Assembly: GCF_019578655.1 (NCBI RefSeq)
Contig: NC_063263.1
Span: 8,741,001 to 8,805,000, forward strand
Length of the DNA stretch: 64,000 bases
Source of the DNA: Ricinus communis
Lineage: Eukaryota > Streptophyta > Magnoliopsida > Malpighiales > Euphorbiaceae
Reading direction: 5' to 3'
Position numbers and translations under genes: made by a program. Below the pieces are notes generated by a model. That model was not told where the DNA came from, did not search any database, and saw only the letters and a list, made by a program, of their open reading frames with translations. The stretch's first letter is position 1. Each line of letters starts with the position of its first letter. This document shows, piece by piece, positions 1 to 14,296 of the stretch.

Positions 1-1259
1 TTAGTTTTTATTATTAATATAAAAAAACATTTCTAGTTAAACAATATCATTCTACTATATATTATAGTGAAACTATATAAGAAGTAAAAATTTAATTAAA
101 TAATCATATCTTAATCTAGACACCAAACTAATAAATTTGCTATCTATGAAGAAGATCATGAAAATCTTAAATGTTAAAAGCTGTAACTTTTTATCAACCG
201 TTTAAATGAGATTAATATGAGTAAAATTTTTATTTTTAATATAATTTAATTTTAGTGTCTAGTAAAATTTAAATTTTATTTTATTTAAATAAAATTAATT
301 TTCGACGAGTTTGATACTTGATAATAAGTTTAAAATCAAATTGTAACTTTAAATTACTAGTTTAATTCTTAGACTTACATAGAAAGAAGTAGTAGTTAGT
401 TTTATTAAAACTAAAATGAATTTAATATAATAAAAAGATACAGAGTCTGGGTCATATATTAGACCAAATCTCAAGAGCTGAGAGATAACTCAAGTCTTAC
501 AACGCTTTTGCTTTTGAAATGTATAAGTTTAAGTTTTATTTTTACCACATGTATGATTAGTATTATGAATTTCAATTTTTATGCCTAATTTTTAGGTTAT
601 GGGAAATAATCTCATAGGAAGTTTAAAAAAATCCGAATTTGAGAACTTTACTTCAAAAAATAAGAGTTCTTACCAATTCAAACCTAGTTAAATTATTATT
701 CTTTTTTTATATAAGCTCATATTCTATTAAATTTTAATAAGTAAAACATTTGATTTAACAAAATCATTTATTCCATTAGTATGAAAGTCAAGATAAATTA
801 GTTTATATTTTCAAGAGACGGAATAGATAGTACTAAAAATAAAAAATAAAATCACGTCAATTTTATTTTCATAAAGCACATAGGTTCCATCTAGATAATT
901 AAAAATGGCTTTAAAAATAGAAAAATGCTAAACATTTTATTATTTTTTATCTCACTTTTTGCCCAAGTGATGTGATATTCATTAATTTTATAAAATTATT
1001 ATTGATTTTAAAATATTAAGTGACAGTTTTATAAAAATAATAGATATCACTTCAGGTGAACCGGAAATGAGACAAAAAACAATGACCCATCTAACATTAC
1101 TCCCGAAAATAATGCAAGATATAATTGATTTCCGTTTGTCATCCCTTTTTCATGGATGCAGTAAATTCGGAGAGGATTTGAGAAAGAATGCTCCGCTGAA
1201 CTAACTGATAGAAATGTTATTTATTTAACCAAAGTTAGAAAATAGAAAAAGAAATATAC

Positions 1260-1296
<37 letters not shown>

Positions 1297-2540
1297 TTAT
1301 AAAACTTAAAATCTTTTGTTATATATGTTTAATTTTTGACACATAGAATTATTGTCTTTATATGTGTATTTATTTTTGACACGTGAACTTCAAGCTTATG
1401 TATAATTTTATAATTTTTTATTAATTCAATACTTAATAAATTACACTTTTAATTAAACACTCATCCTAATTTTAAGAGATAACATATTAATAGTGAATTA
1501 TTTTCTTTTTAGATAATGATTAGTTTTCTAATTAGATAATAATTATTCTAAAAAATAATATATTAATTTTATTTTAATATTATATTAATTAATAAATTAG
1601 TTTTTAAATAGATAATAATTTTAATTATAAAAAATATTATATTCACGGGTAAACAATTAATATATAATAATTTTTGAGATTTAAATTTTTTTCACATGTA
1701 TCTTAATTTTTGACACATAAAAATTTTATTTTAACATATGGAATTCAAAGTTATGTGTAATTTTATAATTTTTTTATTAATTTATTGATTCATAAGCTGT
1801 ATTCCTAATTAAACACCGACTCTAATTCTAAAAAATAATATATTGATTACATTATAGTATTACATTAACTAGTAAATAGTTTTCTACTAAGATAATGATA
1901 GTAATTATATTTTAAGAAATAGCACATCAATTATATTTTAATATTATATTAACTAATAAATTAGTTTTATAATTAAATAATAATTCTAATTTTTAAATTA
2001 TATTTTTAATATTATATTTAATAATGAATTAATTTTTAATTATAAAAACAGTAATATCAATTATATTAATATATTAATTTATATAATATTAAAATTAATT
2101 AATAGATAATTTTTATATTATTGCATTTATAAAGTTTTAGAATTTTAAAGAAATTAGAGACATTTATTAGTTTACTATTAGTTTTAAAAAATTGATAAAT
2201 TAATATTAAATATTAAAAAATTTATTAAATTATATCTATCAATTTAATTTTATAATTAAAATAATAATAACGATAGTACATAACATTTGGTTTGGGCCAA
2301 ACTCTATAAATGTGCTTACATCAATAGTTTAGTTATATTTTCATAGTTGTTATTGTAATTTCCAATTTTACCGAAGATCAATCTCTTAAACTAACCTTTA
2401 AAGCTAAGTGACTTTTGCTCAGGAGTAAATATCACTTTTTCTTCCAAAAATATTAGATTTAAGTGATATTTCTAAGGAAGAAAGAAGGTTATTAAGTCGT
2501 TTTTAATGGTTATAAATGTAGTTCAGGATACTAAAGCAAG
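1..2540. other. AT-rich intergenic DNA
   Basis: No open reading frame with a recognisable domain is visible on either strand. The stretch is very AT-rich, with many short inverted and near-repeated AATTA/TTAAT words. A (TA)n tract lies at 1264-1292. I see no RNA gene here. Confidence 0.8.
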
Positions 2541-2542
2541 AG

Positions 2543-2588
2543 GTGGTCTAGCTGAGATGGTAGAGCGCAGGGCTCTTAACCTAATGTT
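2543..2588 (+). pseudogene. tRNA-Lys(CUU) 5'-half relic
   Basis: The stretch from TCTAGCT to TTAACCT matches the 5' half of plant tRNA-Lys(CUU), with about three substitutions in 34 bases. It keeps an A-box-like TAGCTGAGATGG, the GGTAGAGCGC D-arm side and the CTCTTAA anticodon loop. The first bases of the acceptor stem do not match, and the similarity stops just after the anticodon stem, so there is no variable loop, T arm or closing acceptor strand. A B-box-like GGTTTAAGTCT occurs only about 115 bases after the A box, too far for an intact tRNA. It is probably a decayed tRNA gene or an old tRNA-derived retroelement head, and is not expected to give a functional tRNA. Confidence 0.6.
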
Positions 2589-5500
2589 TCAGTTTCTATA
2601 TGATAGATAGATACTAAAATATTGTTCCATCTAACCGTTTGTTAAACATCCGAATTGGTAGCTCCAGGTTTAAGTCTGCACTTCTCAGAGCTGATTTATC
2701 GCATTCAGCTCTAAGCCTAAGTCTTGGTTTTCTATTCCTTACAAGACTCTCTTGGGTTGGGTTTGCCCACGCAGCCTAGGAGCTTCAGTAATGGGCTATT
2801 TCCTAGTCCTTGATTGCTATGGGTCTCTCCTTTGACTCAGCCTCATGAAACCCTAACTCTGTTAAAAGTTTTTAAGGAAAAATAATAAAAATACTCATCT
2901 TTTCTATTTTTCATCAAACATACTCTGTAATTTTTCTTTTATTATTTGAAAATATTAAAGATGCGATTTTTTATTTTTTTCAAAATAACGGTTTTGATTT
3001 TTTTTAGTTTTTTTTAAAATATTTTTTTAGTAAAACAATTAAAAAACAACTAAAGAAAAATTAAAAAAAATCTTTTACAATTTATATTAAATTACTATCT
3101 TATTCTATCTCTTTAATTGATATATTATATTATCTTATTAAATAATGAGTAAAATAGTAAATTTATAAGATAGTGATTTTTTTCATTTCATATTTTGTTT
3201 TTTAGAAAAGGAAAATAAAGTCTTTATTTTCTTTTCTCCCTAAGAGATTTCTAAACATAAGGTAAGATGGAGATGCTAAAGCATGTGAAAAGATTTATAT
3301 AGCTATAACAATAAAAATTAAAATTTTTATAAAAAAAAATAATCTTTACTCATTTGTATGAATTAAAACACACATATTTCTGAATAAGAAAAGACACCCT
3401 CACACATTTTCAGAGAAAAAAAAAAAGGATATAAAAGAGACTAATAAATAATAACAATAGATGCATGCAGGCGTACAACTCCTGAACAACTTCTACAAGA
3501 CTCGAATGTTTCAGTGATTAGTAATATAATGTTATTCTTTTTTAGTGCATAAACTTGAAAGTTTCAGAGTGTTGGCTTGACAATCTTGCTTCCTATTTGC
3601 TAAACATCCTTAACATGCAGGTAACCCAAATGTCTGAGAAAATGTCCTGTCCAAAATGGATAAGATCAAAATGCTACTGACCCAAAAAGAAAATTGGATA
3701 CCAAGATTATTTAATTTTATGGAGCCCACCTTTTTTAATTAAGCATTAAGTACATAGTGGAGGACCAATTATCTATAAACAATCAACATATATTATTGTG
3801 TAGCAATGCAATATGTTTTAATTAAATATATTCTGTAAAGAAGTAACAAAATACTGAAGAAAGAAAGACAACTAAACAATAATTTTTGTTTCTCAAATTT
3901 ACTTTATTTATGTTGGATTTAGGTTAGATTCTCAAGCTAATAAGTTAGAGATATAAAGCCACCTCTAACTAAGACAGAATTCTTTGGTGACCTAAAATTC
4001 TTTTATTGCTAATATAGTGCATTTGGATAAGCACAATATCTAAGAGAGTTGTATTTGTTCAAGCTTTAATTATTACAAGTAAACAACTGTACTCTTGAGT
4101 GGCCAAAAATAATACACCAACTTTATTGTTATTGCTTTTAGCAAACAACTTATATACATATATTGTGGCATGAATTTGTTGATGATTTATTAGGCAAAAG
4201 GAAAGGAAATTCATCCAATTTCACAAAGTTTACATATTATTCTTCAAATGCAGGGGATGAGATTGAGAAAAAAAAATATTTTAGAAAATTTCATTAATGG
4301 TGCATTCTTTTCTTGATATGGCAGCATGCATAAAGATATATAATGGTTTCAAAAATTATATATATTTGCAATATGATCTTCTCCTATAGTTGGGGTTCTA
4401 ATTTTAATTATTAAACCTTGAATTAATAAAATTTAATATACTAGAATTGATTAATTTTTGTTAAAAGTATTGTGTTTCCCACTTGCTAATCAACCATCCT
4501 AAGCATAGGCTAAAGTGACATGTTTGGAGCAATATTATCCATTCTAAAAGTCTTAATTATTGTACTTCCTATGTTTTTGGGAATCTTTGTCCAATAATTA
4601 TAAGCATTATAAGTTGTGGCACATGAAATTATCCACACAGAAAAAGGAGGACAAAGAATTCTAACAAAAACAGAAAAAAAAAAAAAAAAAGAATTGCACT
4701 TTCTCATCCAAATGAAAAGAGGGAATTATCCAATTCATAAATATACTTTGTTCACTAACAAATAATTCTTCATGTATTTCTGGAGGAATATGGTCAAGGA
4801 TATCCCGGATGAGAATGTTTGGTGGTGCTCTCAATTTTAGGATAAAAAAAGTAATAGTTGTTATATATATTTAAAATTCTTTTTTTTTTTTTTTAAATCT
4901 CATCCGGTTTAGAATAAAGAAACTAAAGGAGTCAAATCTATTTCATACTTCATTTGTTCATCTCAAGAAGAAATGTATCAAGAAAATGAACTGCTAAATG
5001 TCATTCATTTTAGCATTGCAGTCACAATTTTAGCTTGATAATAGAAATAGATAGTGAATACCTAATCAAATTGATCAGGTCATCTAAAAATAAAATTCAA
5101 ATTTACCAATCTATTAGAATGCTTTAGCTGCATATACCACTGTGCTTCTATTTAATACTTATTATAATGATAAATAGCTCGTTTTATAATAATTTTTTCT
5201 TAGATTCTTAATATATATATATATATAAGAAAAATTACAAAATTAGTTATACAAATAATATTATTTTATGGACTAAAATGTTGGTCAGGTTTATCTATAA
5301 AACAACGTAGCATAATAAGTCTGAATTATAAAGACAATTTTCTATAAAATAAACTGAAAAATAGACTAATAATTATAACTTTTAAACCAAGTCGATGAAA
5401 CACAAGTAGATTTTGAGAAAAGAAAATTATAAACCCAAAAATATCTTTCTATGCCCTAGATCAAATTTGCTTAATTGGTCTTATAAGGTTGAGCTAAGAT

Positions 5501-8344
5501 TAATCTAATGAAGAAACAAAAAAGGAAAAAGGAAACAAAAGCAATTATAAATGAGAAGCTGATTTGAGAGAATGGTCAGCTCTGTCCCCAACAAAAGTTC
5601 ACTCTTAATTAATTAATTAATTAGTTCGATTGTTCGGATGAGCACCGGATTTGAGACTTCCATGTGTTAAAGCTTTTAGCTTTAGACAGGTAATTAAACA
5701 CCAAAACCCCCCATTACATTTTGGCCTTAAAAGCATCAAACTTTAGTTCCCACTTTAACTTGCAATTTGGTATTAACCAAATAATCAAATCAAACCTTAT
5801 AAAGTCAATACACCCTTTTCTACTTTCGAATTCTGTTCTCTATTTGCCTTCCAATAATTTGGCAGACACATTCCCTCAGCCAAGTGTCTTCATCGTGAAA
5901 AATCAATGAATAGAATTGATTATCTTTATAAATTTTTACAATGGCAATTATAAATGACACTTAGATATATGAATACAATACAGTTATTTTCATATATATA
6001 TATAAATATATAGTTAGACGATAATTGAATACTAATTTATTTTTGGATTGAAGCTAAATATGTTTCGACAATAAATTAAATGATTTGATTATAATATTGG
6101 ATGCGGTATCTGATTAGAGAGCTTAGATTATTATTATCTGATAATTCGCTAAAAATATTTTCACTGAAATACTAAACGATATCGTTTTGAAGCTATTAAA
6201 TACATTTAGGCATTTGATGTCTGTAAATATTTATAAAATCCCTTTTTAACACCTTGATTGATCTTACGTTAGCATAAAAATAAAACACCCAAAATTGACA
6301 CTGACATAAAGAAAAAAATAAAAAGTAACATCCGAAATTCCACACGTCTCAAATCAAATGGTTGCATGATTCAACAAATAGCTCTAGAATATTTCAAAGG
6401 ACCCCAAAGGCAAAAGATCACAGAAAGTATATGTGTTCTTGGGCATATTTTAAGAGAGAGAGAGAGAGAGATTATTAGTACAAGCGAAGTATTCAATTAT
6501 TGAGCATTATTTATGGCAGCCTTTCACCCACTGCTCCCTTGAAATCGTTTTCACAGACTAATTTTTTAATATCCAATCAAATACGTACAACAAAGTTAGA
6601 TCAGTCTACCAATTACTTAATTGCAAAACAAATGTTGAAACCATATATACTAACATATTTCACTTATGCATGCATTTATAAGAAACTTTAATGTTATTTG
6701 ACCATAACATATATTAAATATATACTTGTTTATGTTTTATGTCCAATGAACATTTTCTTACAGAAAGATATTATATATAAAACTATTTTTGGAACATATT
6801 TAACATCTTATCTTCTATTTTTAATGACATAAAGTTTTTTAAAATAGCTCTATTTAATGTTAATATCCAAATATATATATATATTAGTGCGGCAACACCC
6901 AGGCCCGCACTTTTGGTATACATATAATCAATATGGTTTTGTGTGAGTAATATATTATAGTTTGAAGGTGAAAGGGATGCTTTAATAATCTTTTCCTTAA
7001 TTAAAAGATGTTTAATGGAAGAAATTAAAATGGAGAAAGCTTGGCCTGAAAGAAATTGAACTTTTCTTAAAGCCTACTTTTGCTATGTTTCCCACACGTT
7101 TAAAAAGCAAACCAATTCCAAGCGCATGGTTTGGGTGAACAATCTAACAAAGCAAAGCAAAGGAAAAGCCAAAAGCACCTTGTGTTTTCTTTCCCCCGAG
7201 TACAAAGGACATTAAATTGGAAATCTCTCTTTTTCTAGTTTAGACACTTGTCCAAAATTTTTAAAAAGATTCAAGACCCAATTTAGCCACACAATTAAAC
7301 ATGTGTGGAAAATGACAATTTTTTTATTTATGAAATTGTACAAGAAATATATTTAATTGAGTTTGCGGGTTATGTGTAATTCACTTATTTGCAGTATATA
7401 TATATAGTTTCCATCTCAAGAAAATGATTTTCTATGATTTTCACATTTGCACTGCCCGATCAATTCATGTAATTAAAGAGGTAGAATCAAACAGACACGT
7501 AAAAGTATATATTTTACTATTGCATCAAAAGTAATAAAAAGGTAATAAACTTTCAATGACTTAATGTTGAGATTTAAATTTAAGACCTTATAATCTTGAA
7601 AGAATTATAATATCAATACGAAGTATTTTTTAGTATGTAATTAACTTACTTGAGCGCTATGTGCATAAATTATTATTATTAAATAAATTTAACTATTTTA
7701 TGTGCAATTTCTTTACTGGATAGTAAAAGCTCATCTATTGTTATATATGTAACAAGTTTAATATGGATAATTTGATATCAAATGCATTTAAGATTTATAT
7801 CTTATAAAATTATTAAGTATTTAAATTCTTTGCATGGCAACACTAAATTTTATTAATTTTCTTGTATCATTGACTAATTGTTCTATTTTCCCTAGAATAA
7901 TTTAATTATACTATAAAGGTTTAATGATTATTTAATTAAAAATATTGAAATAAAATTCAAATGCTGATAAATAAGGAAATATTAAAAAAAATCAATGCTC
8001 TAGTTTCAAAATAAAATTTAAAATTTATTTGCAACATTTAATACAAACTATTACAATTGATTAAAATAAATCTCATTTTTTAAGAAAGAAAATGCCATAA
8101 ATAAATAAAAATATGAAAAGAGATGAATCTTAAAATTTATAGTAAAATGAACAAGAAATTTAATATAAATAGTAAATAGTAAATAAATTGAAAAAAAGTA
8201 AATGAAATATTCTTCCGTGTCGCTTGATATAGTGCTGCGGATTCACTAAAAACAAAATAAAAGTGAGTTCCTTAAAAATATCTCCGAAATTCTTATCTAA
8301 ATAAAATAAAAACTAATTTATATTCAAATATAATAATACAAATC

Positions 8345-8387
<43 letters not shown>

Positions 8388-8606
8388 CTGATGCAATAAT
8401 AATTTAATATATAAAATAATATTTATCTCTTAAAATAATTTACTTATGATAATCCTAGTAATGAGCCATTATGATGAAAGATTATGAATTAGAAACACAT
8501 TATTTAATATATTAATAAAATAAAATTAAAAATATTTATTTAACTTTTTATCTTTAACTCTTGCACAAAATTTTGTATTAAGTTATATGGATTTCTTCAT
8601 AAATAA

Positions 8607-8668
<62 letters not shown>

Positions 8669-11600
8669 AATGTCATAATTCATCGAGTACTTATAGAATT
8701 AGAAGGGTATTAAATTAAATTAATTATATATTCTAATTATAATAGAACGATATCAGAATTAAATGAAATACTGATTAATTCTAACAACATTTTAATGAGT
8801 TGAAAATAGATTGTAAGTTTAGAGGTTTCCTCTACAAATTAGGTCTGACTTTGTTTTCTTTTAGGTTTTTCAAATTAATTGTATAAATAACATGAGCTTG
8901 AAATTATAGATGCAAGCTGTCAAATCTCCAATAAACTTGCAATCAATAATTGCATTAGCACATGCCAAGATCTTTAGACTTCAGTTCCTTAATGGGGTTA
9001 AATATCTTAAGGCTTTTTTTTTTATTAATAAAGTACAAAAAAGAGTCTAAAACTTAGTTGACATTGTTGAACAGAGAGCACAAAAATGGGACCATGAGGT
9101 AGAGCACCACCAAGTTGGTAAAAAACTATCATTTTGGATCTACCACCTCTGGAAAATAATTGGAGAACCAATAATCTTAAATGAAAACATGATTTTATAT
9201 ATATATATTATATGTTAAAACCTTCAAACTTTCAAACTTCAAAAGTAATTCCCATGAGGTATACTAATAACTTTTAGTAGAGCTTTTGCTTCTTTAGACT
9301 CATGTGTTAAGGTGCTTTTAACTTGTCAACTACTTCCAAAATAAACGACAAGAATTATCAAACAAAGAAAGACAATTGATTTCGAATTCCATGCTTCACA
9401 GTTTTGGCAATTTCAATATTAATTACGTTATACTTAACTTGAAGAAATAAGAATTTAAATTACAAATTTATGAGAAATGAAAGTTCAATAAATATGTTAC
9501 TATTCTCTACCTAAAGAAGTCGATCTGATTGAGTTGAATCACTTATTCTTTATGTAGACAATAAACAAAGTTAAAGAGAATATCGGATTTCATATTCAAT
9601 ACTCAGTTCAACGATCAAGTTAATTGAAAGTTAAAGAGAAATGAAAGGTTAGTTGTTTACTCGAGTGCGTCTTGAATGACCTACTCACCTCTCTCTCTTT
9701 ATATAGTGTTAATAAACTTACATCTTGTATTTGATAATAGTTTGAATTGAACCTAATTCTATTGGAAAATAATAAATTGAACCGTATCACATTAGAAGTG
9801 AAATTTCATTTAGAGGACCCGAATCCCACTAGAACTCATCCTCAGAGAAGAGCTTAATCATCAATTATTATTATTATAAATGAAATTATTCCTTGACAAT
9901 AAAGTAATTAATGACTCAGTTGTAGTTTCGAAATAAATAACTAATTTTGTCATCCCGCAAAGACGGAGCTAATAACTTGTGCTAACCTCTTGTTAACAGC
10001 CAAAGAAGACGATAATTATGCAATATACAACAGTGTATATATTATATATAAAAGGGTTACTTTCATATAGCAAGGAAAACACCATTAATTATTATCAAAC
10101 TACGCATAATTGATGAATATTCAGGTGCAAAAGAAAGCAACGGTAAGTTCAAAAGGTGACATCTGTCTCGCATTTTGCCTTAATTTCACACTTTCACCTA
10201 ACATATTACCTAAACTTTTGGCTTTATGGATCGTTTAAGTGTCCACTCTCCATCCACACACTGCATTTTTTCTTTCTTTAAAAAAAAAAAGGAACCATTT
10301 CTATGCATGTTTTTGTTAGATTTTCCCCATCTTTCTTATCAAACTCTAAGATCTTGCCCGCAAGTAATAACCATCCAGCTCATTTTCACTATAATTATTT
10401 TATAATTATTCTTCCAATTATTATTACTGTTTGATGGAACTTGTTATTGTCAAAGCCTATTGAAGTCGTTTTTGTGTTTTCAGTTTTTCTTTCCTTTCTG
10501 ATATTAATAAATTAATCAGCTGCTTTCGCTTTCGACAAGAACCCTTGTTGGATTTTTAATCTTCTCTGCTGAAACAATGGCGGATTCTGCTGATTGAAAT
10601 CCATGTTCGCTTCCTTGTCCAGTGCTAGAATTATTGTTGCTTTTATATATTTTGCTGTTGCTAGTCAGCCAGATTAATTAATTGAATAGTAATTAATTAA
10701 GCAGACAAGACATTCCTTAGGGCAAGCCTTTACATATCTAATCAATCTAGCTAGCTTAATCAAGCTCTACTAATTAATCCATTGCAAACAATTTACTTTG
10801 AATAGAAAATACATTAACTAAAGACCACGATGTACTTGGTGTTGCTTTATTTTGTTGCTCGAATATGGTTGGACCATACTAATTCCTAAACATTTTCTTA
10901 CGTACAAGAAAAACATCTGATAATTCCAGTGCTTTTTCACTATATATGCATATGGAACTAATCAACAGATTACAGTTATATATATATACATCATTGACAA
11001 TTTTAAGTCGTCTATATTTGAAAAGAAAATATTTCTTCCACTAGTGTGATTATTGAAGAATTTATAGTTAATGATCTTAACAGACACAATCATGCAATAA
11101 CTTGGTGAAAATGGACTGAGTTGTTTCTATGAGAACTTCAAACATACCTTTTTGCCCGGAAGAATAATTTGTCAAAGACAGATATCGACTAATAATTCAA
11201 TGCTATACATCCAAAGAAAAATGAAAGGGATAATAAAACAAATGCTCACACAATTTTGAATTGGATTTTGTGTTGCTGATTAAATTTTATTTTAATTTAT
11301 TTTACTTATCTAATTTTAATTGCATTTAAGTTTAGTGAAAGATTGACATGTGTCAAAAATAATCAATCAGAAAAGAATAATTAAAAGAAAAAAGTGATAT
11401 GACAAATTTTAATCGACAAAATCACTAAATTTTCATAAGAAATAAAATTAAATAATTAAAATAAATAAATTAAAATTTTGTAATCAAAATAAAATTAAGT
11501 AAGTATTTATATTATTATTTTCAAAATGACAGCATAAAAGATTGAGCTCTTTTTCTCGTGTATTATCGAAAAGGACTCAACTAAGCTCTTTATCTCATAA

Positions 11601-12761
11601 ATTATCGAAAATGGCTCAACTGATATACTATTTAAAATGATTATACCCTTTATGACGAAGAGAATGTCTTGGATACTTCCTATATTGATTTCAATTGTTG
11701 GATGAGTAATACAGATATCTTAAGTATATTGGTATTTGAAAATTAAGTAAATGTAATTCTAACATTGGTATAATTAATAGTGCTCTGAACTGGAATATGG
11801 TTGTTCAACGCAACAGCCAGAGAGTACTACATTAAATATCCAAAGAACCCATTGAAGATGTGACCAAGAAAAAGAAAACAATTGAAGACCTAACACAAAG
11901 GGAAGTTTCTTGTAAAATTCAAAGTAGGGAAACCAATGCAAAGAAAAAGAAGGAAAAGATTGAAAAAAGTTGATTGTATTTAGTAGAGGGGCCAGCTAAT
12001 AGTGTTACTTTTAACTTAGTGGATCGCATGAGGACAAATAAGTGGAGTCGATGGCCCAAAGCAAAGGCTGTAAAAAAAGCTGCTTAATTCCATAAAGAAA
12101 ATTAATCAATGTAATTTATGCATAGCAATAGCTCTCCTTGCCTTTCTCTGATTTCCATGACACACTCAATGTCTTGCAAAAGAAAGCCTCATTTCTAATC
12201 AAATTAGTACTCAAAAACATAAGCTATATAAGCAACAATTTAAAAAAAGAAAGAAAGTAAAGTTAAATATCTTAAAAAGTTGAACTAATCAGTCCATATT
12301 TGTTCCAAATGAATATCTTAAGAATCTAATGTTTTTTCTTTGAACCTATAGATTGAAACTAGAATACTAATTAAATAAAATTTAATTAAGATTGAAATCC
12401 TTCTTAAAATTGAGAACTCTCAAGTTGAAACCCGATTCATCAAAATCAATTAATTAGAAGAAGATGAAATTAAACCTATATATATTATGCTTGGTTTGGA
12501 CCTCTTAATTGTAAAATAAAGAGAAAATATATATATATAACAGAAGGCTCAACTTATAATTCTCCGTAATATACACCTCATTTATATATTTTTTTTGGCT
12601 TAATTCTATCCTTCTTCTTCAATAAGTAACATAACAAAAACTGAAAATCCTTATATAATGGACTCTTTATGCAAATTGTTTTGTCCACAACAGCGACAAA
12701 CAACAAACAATTAGTAGTACGTACCCAAACAAACCTTAATTATATATAATGACACTCTAAT
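2589..12761. other. Long intergenic region, no supported gene
   Basis: No coding region can be supported over about 10 kb. The part from 2600 to 2870 is less AT-rich than its surroundings but has no readable frame. Simple repeats include (GA)n near 6454-6470, (TA)n at 8348-8380, and a compound (AT)n-(GT)n at 8610-8668. Short TA tracts occur near 5211-5226 and 7395-7405. The rest is AT-rich sequence with scattered homopolymers. Old transposon fragments are possible but I could not delimit any. Confidence 0.7.
8610..8668. repeat. (AT)n(GT)n microsatellite
   Basis: About 25 uninterrupted AT units pass directly into four GT units. It is the longest dinucleotide tract in the window and lies in gene-free DNA. 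Length polymorphism is expected. Confidence 0.9.
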
Positions 12762-13466
12762 TTAGCGACGATCATATATCGTTTCCTTTTGCTGCTGCCT
12801 TAGTTCCTTATAAAACTTCTCTATAAACTCTTCAGCTTTCTTGTCCACAATTCCATTATCATAGTCGTCATCTCTCAATGGAAACGGCGAGTCTGTTATC
12901 CTCAACTGCCTTACCATTGGACTCCGACCGAACCCTGGCAACATAGGGGACGGTGCCTCCACCGCAGTCTCATTGTTGTTATTATTTAACATCTCCAGAG
13001 CAAGCTTCACCGCATTCATGGTTGTAACATCATCGTCAAGGGTAGGCGGAGCGTTAAATGCACAAGAAAAGAAGTTGTTATACTGGTGGTGGTTGTTGTG
13101 ATGGTGTCGGCGCTTGTTGGCATGGAAAGGAAGTGTGTACATCGGGGTGTTACTGCAGCTGAACTCGTACTCATGTGGTGGAGCGGAGAATGAGAGGTCA
13201 TGGGAGTGGTGGTGGCAGTGGTTGTCGTGGTGGTGGAACATGAGGTTGCCAATAGCTTTAGATGCAATCTTGTTGCCACGTTTAAGCATCATGTTAAGAT
13301 CAACAAGAAGTTTTCTCTTTGTGGATATGCCTTTCCTTAGCATGAAGAAAATAACACGTACAGTTTCCCATAATCTTTTTGCCATGACTGGTAGATTACT
13401 TTGCTCCATTTTCTGTGATTTCATATACACGAAGAGAGATAATATTTCTTTGTGATGTTTTTGCAT
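12762..13466 (-). CDS. DUF761 domain protein (Avr9/Cf-9 rapidly elicited type)
   Basis: A single-exon reading frame of 234 aa. The N-terminal part (about residues 27-75) reads AKRLWETVRVIFFMLRKG followed by a basic stretch and GNLMF, the conserved block of plant DUF761 proteins such as Avr9/Cf-9 rapidly elicited protein 146. The C-terminus carries the short DUF761 motif EEFIEKFYKELRQQ (about residues 212-225). Between them lie His-rich (about 77-87 and 120-128) and Asn-rich low-complexity parts. The hydrophobic VRVIFFML may act as a short membrane-associated segment, but this is inference. Family members are reported as stress- or elicitor-induced; the biochemical role is unknown. The first ATG is used here. 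Met20 (13409), at MEQSNLPVMAKRLW, is a plausible alternative because homologues usually begin near that block. Confidence 0.85.
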   Translation of the reverse strand: MQKHHKEILSLFVYMKSQKMEQSNLPVMAKRLWETVRVIFFMLRKGISTKRKLLVDLNMMLKRGNKIASKAIGNLMFHHHDNHCHHHSHDLSFSAPPHEYEFSCSNTPMYTLPFHANKRRHHHNNHHQYNNFFSCAFNAPPTLDDDVTTMNAVKLALEMLNNNNNETAVEAPSPMLPGFGRSPMVRQLRITDSPFPLRDDDYDNGIVDKKAEEFIEKFYKELRQQQKETIYDRR

Positions 13467-13536
13467 TTCTATTGAGAGCGAAAGAGAGAAGAGGAGACTT
13501 GTTTGGGGATGAGAAGAAGAGAAGAGAGGTGGGAGG

Positions 13537-13546
13537 GTTTATAAAG
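13537..13546 (-). promoter_or_regulatory. Candidate TATA box of the DUF761 gene
   Basis: TTTATAAA lies about 70-80 bp upstream of the first ATG on the minus strand, between purine/pyrimidine-rich stretches. The spacing suits a TATA box with a short leader, and the interval to the ATG is CT-rich on the coding strand, as in many plant 5' leaders. The assignment rests on motif and position only. Confidence 0.5.
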
Positions 13547-13599
13547 GGGAGTGTGTGGAGGTGGAAACATTAAAATAAAATAAAATAAAAAAGAGGAGA

Positions 13600-14261
13600 G
13601 CACAAAGTGTGTGTACTATAGCAACCCATGGGCTCATGGATAGTTAGGGTTGTTTAAATATTTATTTATTTATTTATTAAATAAATAATTGGCGCAATCA
13701 TTATAAGTGGGTATGATCTAGTGTATTTAGATATTGTAAGCTTGAGAGAGGTGAGGGTGAACAATTGCTTGAATCAATACAATCGACTCACCTCAATTAA
13801 ATCTTGACAGCCATTCGTGGAAAATTCTTACCCACACAGACACTATGCTGGACGCTTTTTTTTTCTTAAAAGAAAGGAAATAATATGATATTTTTATTAA
13901 TCATTTTAGTTTTTAATAGAAAACATTATATAAAAAAGTTACAAATTAATTACCAAAGTCAATCAACTTAAATAATTACACCTAAGTATTATACTTGGTA
14001 ACTTGTAAAGCACTAAATAACAATCCAAAATATATTATATATTAGAACGCTGAAGTAAAAGCAATGCTTTAATTAAAATTACCATGTCGAATTACTAAAT
14101 ATTAATATTTATTAAATTTATTTTAAAAGTATTAAATTATAAAATAAATATTTTTTTCTTTAATCCACAATTGTAATAATAATAAATTTTAAAATTTTAA
14201 GTTATGGAAGCAATTTTTATGTTATTATTTTTATTTCCTTTGCTTTTGTATTTTGTTTTCC

Positions 14262-14296
<35 letters not shown>

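Noticed and set aside
6050..6070. TTTGGATTGAAG, like the start of miR159
   Set aside because: Only the first 12 bases agree, the rest differs, and I found no opposing arm that would form a precursor hairpin.
9560..10000. Possible LTR fragment
   Set aside because: Some words recall plant LTR sequence, but I found no paired LTR, primer-binding site or TG...CA ends to delimit one.
13016..13279. Thr-rich 87-codon frame inside the DUF761 gene
   Set aside because: It is an alternate-frame shadow of the His/Asn-rich codons of the real gene.
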